Notes under the pieces: generated by a model | What the model was told of the DNA's origin: nothing | Databases searched by the model: none | What the model saw: only the letters and a program-made list of their open reading frames with translations | Part shown: in pieces, positions 11,420 to 22,329 of the stretch | Numbering within the stretch: the stretch's first letter is position 1 | How the letters are laid out: the number at the start of each line of letters is the position of its first letter | Position numbers and translations under genes: made by a program | NCBI RefSeq assembly: GCF_000276665.1 | Contig: NW_004955446.1 | Span: forward strand, 15,056,830 to 15,120,829 | Reading direction: 5' to 3' | Source of the DNA: Chinchilla lanigera | Lineage: Eukaryota > Chordata > Mammalia > Rodentia > Chinchillidae | DNA length: 64,000 bases

Positions 11420-12045
11420 GTTATCCAAGAAATAATTGTCCACATTAATGTAGAATTTTTCTTCTATGTTTTCTTCCAACAGCTTTATATTTTAGGCTGT
11501 ATTTAAAATTCTTACCTATATTTAGTTCATCATTGCTTAAGTGAGAGGAATGCAATTTCATTCTTTTGCATGTAGATCTACAATATTTGAAACATCATTG
11601 ATTAGAGACTTTTCTTCCCCCATTGTGTGTCCATGACATTATTGTTGAAAATTAATTGAATATAAAATCCCATATCAGAGTATACATTCAAATTAGTTGA
11701 ACTAGATATGTAGAAAAGATGCAAGCATTACTGTGTTCATTTCAACATTATCCATAATAGTTAAAATAATAGAAGTAGCCTAAGCATCAGTCAGTGGAAG
11801 AATAGATTAAAAAACTGTGATAGAAATAGTACAATAATGCAATAAAATGATGCACTGCCTTAAAAAGAAAATTCTGTTACTCAGGGAAACAAAAATGAAA
11901 TGGGAGGATACTATGGCTAGTGTGCAGAAACGTGAATAGTGTTGGTCACACGTGTGGAATTTAAGAAGAAGTTGATATAATAGAAATACAACAGTGATTG
12001 CTAGAGGCTGGTGGGGAAAAAGAGATAGGTGCAATTCGCAACTTA
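11420..12045. mobile_element. L1 fragment in two orientations (minus then plus)
   Basis: From 11420 to about 11690 the plus strand carries reversed L1 ORF2 sequence (cttcttccaacagctttatatttt, tcattcttttgcatgtag, ttcttcccccattgtgtgt, gaaaattaattga). From about 11715 to 12045 the L1 is forward and nearer its 3' end (ttcaacattatccataatag, taaaaaactgtgatag, tgtggaatttaagaag, gattgctagaggctggtgg). The antisense-5'-part then sense-3'-part layout is that of a 5'-inverted L1, although the two parts are not contiguous in L1 coordinates. Old and frame-broken. Confidence 0.7.
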
Positions 12046-12120
12046 GATTAGTTCTGAGCTTAGCGTCAGCTTGACATTGAGAAGCAACATTTATTCTTGT
12101 CTATTTCAAATTTGAATTTT

Positions 12121-12206
12121 CTTTTTTATTTTGGTACAGAGAATCGAACTCAGAACCTTGCACTTGCCAGGCAGGCACTTATGCCACTGAGCTATATCCC
12201 TGGCCC
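12121..12206 (-). repeat. ID SINE (minus strand), 15-bp TSD
   Basis: Reversed ID sequence: ttttggtacagagaatcg, actcagaaccttgcacttg, ccaggcaggcactta, gccactgagctatatccc, tggccc. It is flanked by TCAAATTTGAATTTT at 12106-12120 and 12207-12221. The ggtacagag end is a decayed form of the CCGGTACCGG block in the younger copies. Confidence 0.9.
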
Positions 12207-12221
12207 TCAAATTTGAATTTT

Positions 12222-13806
12222 TATGTGACATAATGAGAATGAGTCAGTTCTGTGGTCCTTCTCATTCTGAAAGTGGGTGTTTCAAATCCATCACTTACTC
12301 GGAAAGCTCACGCTGAGAATCTTCGTCTATTTCATTGTTTATAATTGGTTTCAGAAAATAAAGCGTGAAATACAGGTGGCCCCCTTACTACTATTGAACT
12401 ATAAGCCTTGCAAAAATGACTGCCTAGTCAATCCTCTTACTTGACTAAATTCTGTGAAATTTACTTGCTGTTGTTGTTTTTTGTAAGTAGTTCTCTTTGA
12501 TTTGGCTGACTTAACACAAAGTTCTTGAAGTGTAGAGGCTTAAAATGATGTTTTCCACCTTGAAAAACAATTGTGAATATCATCTTAGCACTTGAGCTAC
12601 TTTTCATCATAAAGTATACACTACGGATTGTCAATCTGTTCAACAAGAAAAGAGAGAGATTCTTTGGAACTTTAGTAAATGATATGTATTATAATAATTC
12701 TTATTCTCCAAAATATTTCAAGACCTCGGTCCTTTTCTTTTAAGTATTCATTCATTTCCTTAAGAATCTCATTTCATTCATGAAACAGCGATCTTCATGA
12801 ATTCTTTATGACCATAGGAGTTCATCTCTGTCTAAGCAAGGTATCTTTAGGTTTGATTATCAAGGCTGCACTATCTCTGATTTTCCCATGACAATTACTT
12901 TCCAGTAGCTTTAGATTTTTCCAGAAACAAATATTGAAATCTGAACTAGACTGGACATAAATTCAGTATTTCTCATGGTATATTCTATTTTTCACATGAC
13001 ATCCTCACCCAGTAATATGATTGTAAGTGCATAAAGTCTCTATTTTTTGTTGCTGAGTTTGAAGAGTTTTTTGAAGTACCATAATGTTTATGTTTTACTA
13101 AGTGGAAGTCTGTTATATGATAAATACAGATTGCATTGAATCATGAAGAAAATGTTTTATCTTACTGTTTTCATTTTAAAAATGCCTGCAGGTCAGTTGA
13201 ACATTGTATACTTGTGGATAATCTGAAGTAATAACTTCTAAAATACATCATAAATAAAAATAAATCATTTGTAGCCAAACATATCATTTTATTAAAATAC
13301 ACAAATAAATTTTAAAGAATTAAAAATTATTGCAAGACTTCCATTTTGGAAATCTTGAAAAGCTTATATTAGACTTATGTCCACTGGTACAAATGCTAAA
13401 CCTAGATAAATACTCTTTCTAAATTCTCCTTTAAAGTACTAGAGATTAGCTCTCAGTAAACAGTAACAGGAAGAATAAACTCTTGAAAGAAAATAAACAT
13501 AGTGAGTGAAATCCACCTCTACTTATCTTCTCTAGTGATATTGTTCATCAATTCTTACTTTCATGTGGGGATTAACCTCAGGTTTGACCTAGATGAATTA
13601 TGTTTTTAGGTTATAATTTCAAAGTCAATATAAATTGAAAGTGTAAATCCTGGGAAAGATGTAACTACAATGAAAGAAGTATTCCCACACCTTTATACAA
13701 ATGGTTAAAAATTGTTGGTTGACCCTTGCATTTTAAATAACTGGAATGAGATTCTTACATGAAAATAAGAGTGGAAAATATGAAGCTGAACATAAATTTC
13801 AGAAAC
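12222..13806. other. Unrecognised AT-rich DNA
   Basis: No repeat or gene could be recognised. The short frames here are unremarkable. Confidence 0.45.
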
Positions 13807-13807
13807 T

Positions 13808-13892
13808 GAGGGACCAGGGATATAACTCTACAGCACAGTGCCTGCCTGGCAAATGTAAGGTTGTGAGTTTGAGTCCCAGTATAAAAAAAAAT
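13808..13892 (+). repeat. Old ID SINE
   Basis: A degenerate forward ID: gaccagggatataactctac, agcacagtgcctgcctggc, aaatgtaaggttgtgag, tttgagtcccag, then an A run at 13882-13890. The A- and B-box positions are still visible, but several changes would weaken them. The 88-codon frame over it (13746-14012) is incidental. Confidence 0.75.
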
Positions 13893-14849
13893 CAACAACT
13901 GGCCAGTAATTGGCAATATATGTTTTATTTCAGATTATACCAAGTTAACATAGATGTACTAAATAGATCACCCTGTTCACTGAAATTCCACAATAATAAT
14001 ATTTATGTTTAAGAATCCTGATACTCAGGGATAAAAGTTATGCCTTACTACCTAGAGGAAATCCCGTGAGACATGATTGAAGTACACCCAAAACCAAGCT
14101 TTCTGAAAAGACAAAAGTGGCCAGCCCTCCATTCCTAGAAAACTGAGCGTTTATGTATTTTAATTGGTATACTTTCAATACATTTAAATCAAGTTTCAAA
14201 CTAATAGTGTGCATTTCTCTATGAGACGTTTTTAGAATTATATTACTCTCTTTCTTCCGTTAGAGTTATATTATGGTATTTTGTTGTTTGTATGAAAATT
14301 ATTGCTCATTTTTCTTAAAAGTAGTAATATCCAGAATGTTTTATCTATTTTATGGCTAATGAAGAATAAGTTGCTTATTGACTCGGTAGTTATTTAGTGT
14401 TGGTTTTTTACTTTAGTCAGTTCCTTTCTTCTGTTTAACACTGCAAAATGTCCTCAGCTGACTAGTTAATATACCTTATTATTAAAAAGGAAAAAGTTTT
14501 TTTAACAAATAAATATATAAAATGTCTAGTTAAATATGAATTTCAGATAAAGAAGGAATAATTGCTTATTGTAAGTTATCCCAAGTAATAAATGTTGGTA
14601 AAGATGGAGTGACATATGTGAATAAAAACTATAGAGAAAATAAAATATAAATTTAGTATTCAATACATGTAAAAATGTAAATTTTTCTTTTATTTTGGTT
14701 TGGATTCCTCCTATAGATTTTGATTATATACACTGTTTTGTTTGATAAACTTTAAATATTATATATTGCATCAATAAATTTGTATTAAATTAAAAATAAA
14801 GCAAAACTCAATCCTATCCAATATGTAATCTAAAGCTCAATATATAGAT
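13893..14849. other. Unrecognised AT-rich DNA
   Basis: Very AT-rich, with no recognised repeat, RNA gene or exon-like frame. Confidence 0.45.
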
Positions 14850-15558
14850 GTAAGGAATATGTCAAAAACATGTGGTGGATAAAATTATGGCCTGCAGCCA
14901 TATGAAAAATTAGTGAAACAGAATTAGAGATACAAAGACTGATTTAGCAGGCAAAATAAAGTGTTTCTTTTAAATATGCTAATGACTCAATATAAAACAA
15001 TTGATAGAAGTGCTTAGGACATGGGAAATTTCAGAATATATGAAAAGATCATTCTGATGGTTTATGCCAAAATGAAAATTAAGAACAAAAATATGCACCT
15101 ACCATCAAAATAATTCATGCAGTAGAATTACACAAAGTACACAAAGAAAAAAGAATAAAAACTAATCAATAAATGGCTCTCAAAATCTTTGAGATATTGC
15201 AAAGTGATCAAATATATACAGTTGTATATATTCTGGGGCTAGTGTAGAGAAATGGAGTTCTGGAATATCTGAAGGCAGCAAGAAGTCAAGGAAAATTATT
15301 TGAAGAAATAGTAGCCAAGATTTTCCTAATCATAAGATAATCACTTGTTCAAGAAGTGCCAAGAAAACTGACAGCCAAAACAAAATGTAACTAGGTATAT
15401 AAACTCAAATTGTTAAGAAATGAAAATTGAGAGTCTCAAAATTTAAGAGTCTCAAAAGCAACCAGAGAAAATCAATAAAAATGATAGCTGGCTTCACATC
15501 AGACACAAAGAAGGCAATAAGTTAATGAAATGGCATTTTGAAAACTTTAAAAGATAGA

Positions 15559-15712
15559 ACAGGCCTGTAGTCCCAGCAATCTGCATGTCTAAGGCAAGTG
15601 AATTGAAGTTCAAGCCCAGCCTGGGGAACTTCAAAGTAACACACTAAAAACATAAAGGCAGAGATGTACTTCAGTGTAAAGACTGAGTTCAAACTCCAGT
15701 AACCCCTTACTC
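15559..15712 (+). repeat. B1-dID dimeric SINE
   Basis: A B1 half (caggcctgtagtcccagcaa, aaggcaagtgaattgaag, ttcaagcccagcctgggg) is followed by an ID-like half (gcagagatgtacttcagtg, gagttcaaactccagtaac). It is inserted in the ancient L1. A minus-strand frame over it (15522-15752) reads typical antisense SINE peptide and is not a gene. Confidence 0.7.
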
Positions 15713-16280
15713 CCCACATCACATGCAAGTGTTTGAAAAAAATCTTGAACACATTATTCTAGGCTTAGAGAAAATATCATTTTTAAAAATCAAGGTGAAA
15801 TAAAGCTATCCTATGAAAAGCAAAAGCTGAAAAAAATATTATCAAGAGATTACATTTTTAAAAAGTGCAAAGAGTCTGTTGACTCTGAAGGGAAATGATT
15901 TAGATGGAAATTTAGAAGCAAAAGAAGAGAAACAACAAAATGATAAAACTATGACAACTAGAACATGTTTCCTTCTTTGAAACATTGTATAAAGCTTCAT
16001 TCATTAAAATGAATAAAATAAAATCTATATGTGGAGTTTATAAAATCTATGCAAGTATTAAATTAATTTTGATATTTTAAGGTTCTCACATATGGTGCCA
16101 TTAAATATGCTAGTGGAAGACTGTGGTAGGTAAAGATGTATCATATAACTGTTTAAATGGTCATTTAAAAGCCAAAATGTTAGTTAAAAATCTAATTAAT
16201 ATCACAGAAGTACTCAGTTAATCTTCAGGAAAAAAAGGGAAAAAAGCACATAATCAACAAATACACACCAAGTAGACACA

Positions 16281-16556
16281 CTAGGCACAGAGTAACATGG
16301 TTGTAATCCCATCTACTCAGAAGATGAGTCAGGAGGATTCTATGTATTCTGTATTCTATATAATATTCCATATAAATATAAGTATAAGGTCAGGCTGTTT
16401 AACTGAGGGAGACCATGCCTTTAAGGAATAATCATGATGATGATAATGATGATGATAATATATAATAATGATACAGTAACAAGTACTGGAGAAGTAGCTT
16501 AGTGACAGATCACTCCTGGGCTTGATCTCTGGGATTGAAAACAAAACAAGACAGAA
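16281..16556 (+). repeat. B1-dID dimeric SINE with internal simple-repeat expansion
   Basis: A degenerate B1 half (cacagagtaacatggttgt, aatcccatctactcagaag, gtcaggaggattcta) is followed by AT-rich filler, a TGATGATGATAA simple repeat (about 16434-16470), and an ID-like half (tactggagaagtagcttag, gggcttgatctctggga) ending in an A-rich tail. Same arrangement as the copy at 15559, but more decayed. Confidence 0.55.
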
Positions 16557-16782
16557 AACTAATAAAGTACTAAATTTAAACTCAGTCATATCAATAATCA
16601 CTTCAAATGTAAATAGAAGAAACAATATACAAAAGTGATTATAAAATGAAAGATATACTAATTATGGAAACCCTAGTGTGATACAATATATCAAACAAAG
16701 TAGACTTCATTGTAAATTAAATACTACCAGACTAATAATATCATTTAGTAATGACAGATACTCAGTTTAAAAAAAAAGATAA

Positions 16783-16893
16783 GCCAGGCTTGACTGCTCA
16801 AGCCTATAACCCCAGCATCTGGGAAGGTGACGCAAAAGAATCACCATGAGTTCAACTTGTCTCAAAAACTAAACTAAATAAATAAATATTTAA
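16783..16893 (+). repeat. B1-type SINE, old
   Basis: Forward B1-like order: aagccaggcttgactgctc, aagcctataaccccagcatc, gggaaggtgacgcaaaag, tcaccatgagttcaac, then tgtctcaaaaac and an (AAAT)n tail. Inserted in the ancient L1. Confidence 0.65.
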
Positions 16894-19239
16894 AAAGACA
16901 AAATTACACTAAACATAAGTGTAAAACAATAGAGATACAAAAATACTTGAAGTAAAAGCCGAGGTGTCTAAAGATACAAACAGAAAAGTCAAAAACTACA
17001 GTTATAGATATCAGCATATTTCTTTCAGTAATTGAGGGAACAATAAACAATAAAAATATAGAAAATTTTAGAATCCTCTAAAAAATGTGACACATTTAAT
17101 TATTATAGAGCATTAAACTCAGTAATATCAAAATAATCATTCACCAAGACAGACAATATACTGTGACAATGTGTAGTGTGTATAATATAATATGTAAATA
17201 TGTATATGTATTTATGATTTATAAAGTATTCAATATAAATAAAATATTTATAGAGAATATACATATAAAGAAATATATCTGTACATTTACATGTATATAC
17301 AAAAATTTTTACTGAGTACCATGGAAAATATTTAAAACTCTTAAATATCTGGAAAATAACATTTTCTTGGATAACACTTACTGTACAGTGGAAATCATAG
17401 TTAAACAATATTTGAGAATGAAAAATGGAAAGTCAACATTTTAAAATATAAGGAGAGAGCAAAAGTTTTAAAGATAGAGAAAAACATTTAAATATTTCTT
17501 AGGAAAGATTTTAATGAAATTTATGATCATTCACCTTAAGAGAAAAAAATCTAATTTAATCAAATCAAAAACAAACTAATTGAAGGAAGAAAATAATAAA
17601 GATGCAACTATCATTGAATAAAATATTAAATAGAAAACAGGAAATCACTGAATTGAGTGTCAGTGTTTACTACGTTATCAAACTTTGTGCATCTTCAGCC
17701 AAGCAAAAATGTGTGCATCTTTGCTTAGGAAAGCAAAGAAGATACTTAATGCCAACATCAGGAATGGAAGAGATGATGTTCAGTGAATTATAAGGGAAAA
17801 TTATGAGCAGCATCATGTAACAATTTCATGACAGATGAAATGGACAAATTTCTTGAAAGACAAAAATTCTTAAAGCTCACGTGAGATTTTACACAAAATC
17901 TGAATGATCCAAACATTGTCATATGAAAATGTATGCATGTATAGAAATATTACACTGACCCCATTAACATGCACAATTAACATACATTAATCAAAAATTA
18001 AAAGCAAAATTAAATCTTCCAGCCCATTTTGTTTCACAGGTGATGTTTAGCAAGTATCTATTTTAAAATAGTGTTTGTCTTGTAAAAGTCAGTTTGGGAA
18101 ACCATAAGTGAGATCATTCTCTAACTTTATGAGAACACCTAAACTCTGCCAGCCAAACCTGATGGGGAATAGACAAGACAAAATAATTACAATGCCATAC
18201 TTCATGAATATAGATATAAAAAGTACTCCACAAAACATGTGAAAGTCAAATCTGGAAACATAAATAAAGATGAATCCTGACTCAGAAATTCATGTTGGAC
18301 TTATGCAAAAAAAATTATTAGTAAAAATCAGCTGTTAGCACACTATCTGAAAAATATGATTATCTCAAAAGACAGTAAATGAATTTGACAAAAATTAATG
18401 CTCAATTTTAATGGTAGTAATAACAATGGAATGATTTTCAGCAAATTAGAAACAGAAGGGAATTCTGATCCACTATACTGCATGTATCAAAATCTTTCAG
18501 CTGACCTCATCCTGATTTTAGAAAGAAGCTGGGGGTCTTTGAACTTATTTGTATATAGTGTACTTTTGGAAGTCCCACCCAAGAAAGAAAATAATGGAAA
18601 GGAAACAATCTTCAGAACTGGAAGAAGTTAGCTACTCTTTTCATTTACATACAAATACTAATAAATCTCTAAAATATCAGCTACAACTGAAATTTGACAA
18701 AGTTATTTTAAAGTTCAGAGTAACCTGACCAAAATAGAAAGACCAACTGCATTTATGTATATCTTGTCAATATGCAGTTGAAATTTGAACTGCCATTTAG
18801 AGTATCATGGAAAACCATAACATATTTAAGAACTGATATAACAAATTACATGTAGAATCTCTGCATTGAGAACTGCTATGTGGTAGGAAAGATTCTGAAT
18901 GAGTCCTAAAAAGATATGTAGTGTTTTAATTCACCCCAAGTTGATGTATGCATTCAGTGATATGAGGTAAACTGCGCAGACTTAGTTTTTGCAGAATTTT
19001 ACAAAAATTATAAAATATACAGATTTAAAGAAGATCTCATAAAATGTACAACAGGCAAAACAATCTTGGAAAGGAATATATTCAGCAGGTATATTAATTT
19101 TGATGTTAGGATTTAATATAAAGCTACAGTGATCAGAACAGTGTGGTATTAGCACAAGAATAGAAAAATAGACTAATAGAATATAGGATGCAGAGTCGAG
19201 AAATAGACTTAAAATATGTAACCAATTTTTTAAAATTTT

Positions 19240-19625
19240 AAATTGCTTATTGAATTTTTTTCAGAATATTTAATATGCATACTATTTTAGAATAGTTGTA
19301 TACATTCATATAATACAAATGGAAAATAAACTCGCTGCAGGTTCATTTCATATTTGTCTGAAAGATAAAAAATAAAAGTAAAGGAGTCCAAGGGCTTCAC
19401 AGCATCTCAATACTCAGAACAGAGACAGACTCACAGAAAACTTCATTCAAGTTCACCCTAGTGACATACAGGGGCTTCTCTGGTCCTGCAGGAGAAAGAT
19501 AGAAATCATGGAAGCCCACTTGCTTCCATGAAATGGACAAGCAATTAATGGTCCCTAATCTGCTCTGGGCTCAGGTATGACACTGCCTCTTATTTTTCTT
19601 TAAAAAAGCACCCATGTATTCAAAT
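19240..19625. other. Unidentified segment interrupting the ancient L1
   Basis: L1 sequence is recognisable up to about 19230 (ccagaaatagac-like block) and again from about 19655 (acacaatggag, ttgacccttacac). The roughly 390 bp between them do not fit L1. They are less AT-rich around 19385-19590, with blocks such as gacatacaggggcttctctg. This could be an insertion of an unknown old repeat or diverged L1. I see no TSD. Confidence 0.35.
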
Positions 19626-20383
19626 TAAAAAAAAGATTTGTTTTTTTTTCACTAAAAGATCCAGAAATAACCACACAATGGAGAAAAAAATAATAATTTT
19701 GACCCTTACACGATGCCATATGTAAAAAATAAATAGAAACGAATTGTGGATCGAATGCTAAAATGTACAAATATAAAGACATTCTGGATAGAAAATAAGT
19801 TTGCTATTTCTTATGAGTAAATATACATCATACAAGACATTTAATAACAAGAAAGAAGATAGTTGATGAACATAAAACATATGTTCATTAAATAAATATT
19901 ATTGAAATAACATATTAATCTGTAAGGCTTTTAGTAAAATACATGTAAGTGACAAATACACATGTCAAATTTAATTTTATAAATTGAAGAAAAATTAAAA
20001 TCTTAATATAAATATGAACAAACTTAACTGTTTAACAAAAGAAAATGTACAATGACTAATAAGCATAAGAAATTGTCCTAATTTGTCATCAGGGAAATAC
20101 AAATGAAAATGGCATTTACATATTTTATATTCAATAAAATGATTAAAACATAAGGGATTGGCAAATCTAAGCCTTTAAAAAGGTGAAGAACTCTGAATCT
20201 CTCAGACATGGCTCATGATGATAGGCAATATTTAGCAGAAATGCACATCACTTGGCATATTTTTATAAAATTATACTTACAAGTATTTTGTGACTTAGAA
20301 ATTGCACTCACAGTTATTTTTCTAAGAGAACTGCAACAGCTTCACCATAATATATGCATGAGAATATTCACAGTCATTTTGTG

Positions 20384-20640
20384 GGGAGTTCCTCAAGGTC
20401 AGGTCTGCTAGTGCTTCAGAGCTGAAGCTGTAGGAAACCTCTGCCCAGATTGGTCCTGGAGTGGATTTGGCAGTGATGCACTCTGTGGGGTGGGGCTGGG
20501 TCCTTATCTGATCCTGGCACTACGGTGGGCAGGAGCTGTCAGTAGCTCAGCTTGCTGCAAAGGAATGAGTGCCTGTCCTAAGTCCGCTACTGCAGCTGCT
20601 GCTATTTCTGTTGAGGCCCAGACAGCCCGTTTTCTCTTGA
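20384..20640. other. GC-richer patch of unknown identity
   Basis: L1 ends abruptly and is replaced by a distinctly GC-richer sequence (blocks such as ggggtggggctgggtcc, gtgggcaggagctgtcag, ctgcagctgctgctatttc). It has no long frame and no recognised repeat. It could be the GC-rich 5' region or LTR of another element, or a small unique segment. Confidence 0.35.
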
Positions 20641-21887
20641 ACAAGGATTAAGAAGTGGGTGTCTCAGTTTTATCTTCAGTGGATTGTCTTTTCCCTGCCC
20701 CTTGGAGCAAATACAATAGGGCTGTTTTTTGATTTTGTCTAAATATGGTTGTGCTTTGTGATCATATACTTGTCTAGCATCCATTATGGATATATAACAG
20801 ATTTAAAAGAAAACAAAAGAGAACTCAAGGCTGAGGGTTCATTTTTATCTGTACTTCTTTCAGCATTCCAAGTCCATTTATACTTATTCTTTTAACATAC
20901 TTAGCTACATTTGGAGGGATGGGCCAGGGAAAATGTCTTTGCTATCTTGTAAGAACTTGTAATTTAAATAGGATTCAGTTTATAGCCCACTGTAAAGCAA
21001 TTTCAGGGACTGAAGGGTCTTGAAACTGGCTATTGTTCATGTTTTATGAAAGATTTGTTTTTGAGAAGTTAGTTCTTTAGAACTTTTGTCGTTTAAAATA
21101 TTAAAAATGTTTTTGGTTAATTACTGAATATTTTCTAGCATAATTTTATCTGTTTTGGTAGTTGTCTATAATTACACCAGTATTTTGAGAGATATATTTC
21201 ATTATTCTTTTAAGTAAATACTAATGTAATCATTTCCCTCATAATTAAATATCTTACATCATGAACTATTACACTGATTCTGAGCTGAACTAGGTAAGAA
21301 AACGTGAAAATATTTGCTTTGTATATTTGACCAAGTGTGGGGACAAGATTTACTGACAACATAAATTACTTCACTAAGATTGGGATAAATGTGATTTGAC
21401 TTCAAGCTTTGCCAAAGCTTTGCAGCTAACTTTTATACAATGGAATTTCTCAGGTAGAAATTACACATAGATAAACATGTTGGCTATAAGCAAACCACAT
21501 CTTTCATAGAAAAGTAAGTGTCAGTAGCACATCAAAGGGTCTGCTAATAAGAGAAAGAAGAATTACACTCTAATGTTAAGCTTGCAAGTAAGTTAGCCTC
21601 TTTTTTTCTTAAAGCCAAAAATGTAGTAAAATAGAGACGGTATTGGACTATACAGAACATGTCAGCATTATTACCAGCGTTCCAAAGTTGGGTACACTCT
21701 ACCAACACTCACTGTTCTCTAATATGCATAGTGTTGTGGAAACATCTGTTTTTTAGGATGTGAGTATAACCCTTTAAAGAAATGAGTAGATTTTTGACTT
21801 TTAGATAACTAATGATAGTTTACATTTCAACTCACTCAAACACAGAACTGTTCAAAACGTATCCATGGTATTTTGAAAAATAAGTAT
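20641..21887. other. Unrecognised DNA
   Basis: Nothing recognised between the GC-richer patch and the MLT1 LTR. Confidence 0.45.
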
Positions 21888-22329
21888 ACCAGGCATGCCC
21901 ATGTGTTAATCTTGGAACCTGTGATTATGTTACATTACATAACAAAACAGATTTGCAGATGAAATTAAAATAACAAACAACATGGGTTGGATTATCCTGG
22001 TTTGTCTTCCCAGGAACAAAGTAATGACAAGAGCCTTTACAAGAGGAAAGCAAAATGATCAGATGCTGACAAAGAGAGTTTGAATGATACTATCTATTTT
22101 TTTTTTCCTTTGAAAATAAAAAATGGGGCCACGAGCCAAGTACTGCAAGCTTCCTTTGCAAGCTGGAGAAGGCAAGGAGACATTTGCTCCCCTAGCCACT
22201 CCAAGCAGGATGAAGCCCGCAGACTTGTTTCTGACCCCACCTCCAGATCTGCAATATGCTGACTTTGTTTTGCTTTAAACCACTAAATGGGTGATGAATT
22301 TGTTACAGCAACAGAAGAAAGCTAACACA
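21888..22329 (+). mobile_element. MLT1-type solo LTR (ERVL-MaLR)
   Basis: The sequence follows the MLT1 LTR from 5' to 3': gtgttaatcttggaacctgtg, gatttgcagatgaaattaaa, ttggattatcctgg, gagcctttacaagagg, ccacgagccaagtactgc, gctggagaaggcaaggag, tctgaccccacctccag, ttgctttaaaccactaaatg, and the end gttacagcaacagaagaaag...aacaca. It is an old solo LTR with no retroviral interior. A 60-codon frame inside it is not a gene. Confidence 0.85.

Larger units (their letters stand above)
14850..20383 (+). mobile_element. Ancient, almost full-length L1 LINE (L1M-type), heavily decayed
   Basis: The whole stretch can be followed in L1 order on the plus strand. ORF1-region landmarks: gctggcttcacatcagac at 15488 and aaggtgaaataaagctatc at 15793. 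ORF2 endonuclease: ttcagtaattgagggaacaa near 17024, ggaagaaaataataaagatg near 17584. ORF2 RT region: agatgaaatggacaaatttc at 17834, tcatgaatatagatataaaa at 18202, aagacagtaaatgaatttgac at 18369. Later ORF2: aaagctacagtgatcagaac at 19120, ttgacccttacacgatgcc at 19699, ttgtcatcagggaaatacaa at 20083, ttagaaattgcactc at 20296. All frames are broken by stops and indels. SINEs at 15559, 16281 and 16783 and an unidentified block at about 19240-19625 were inserted later. The right end is cut off at about 20383, before the 3'UTR. The exact 5' start is uncertain. Confidence 0.85.
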
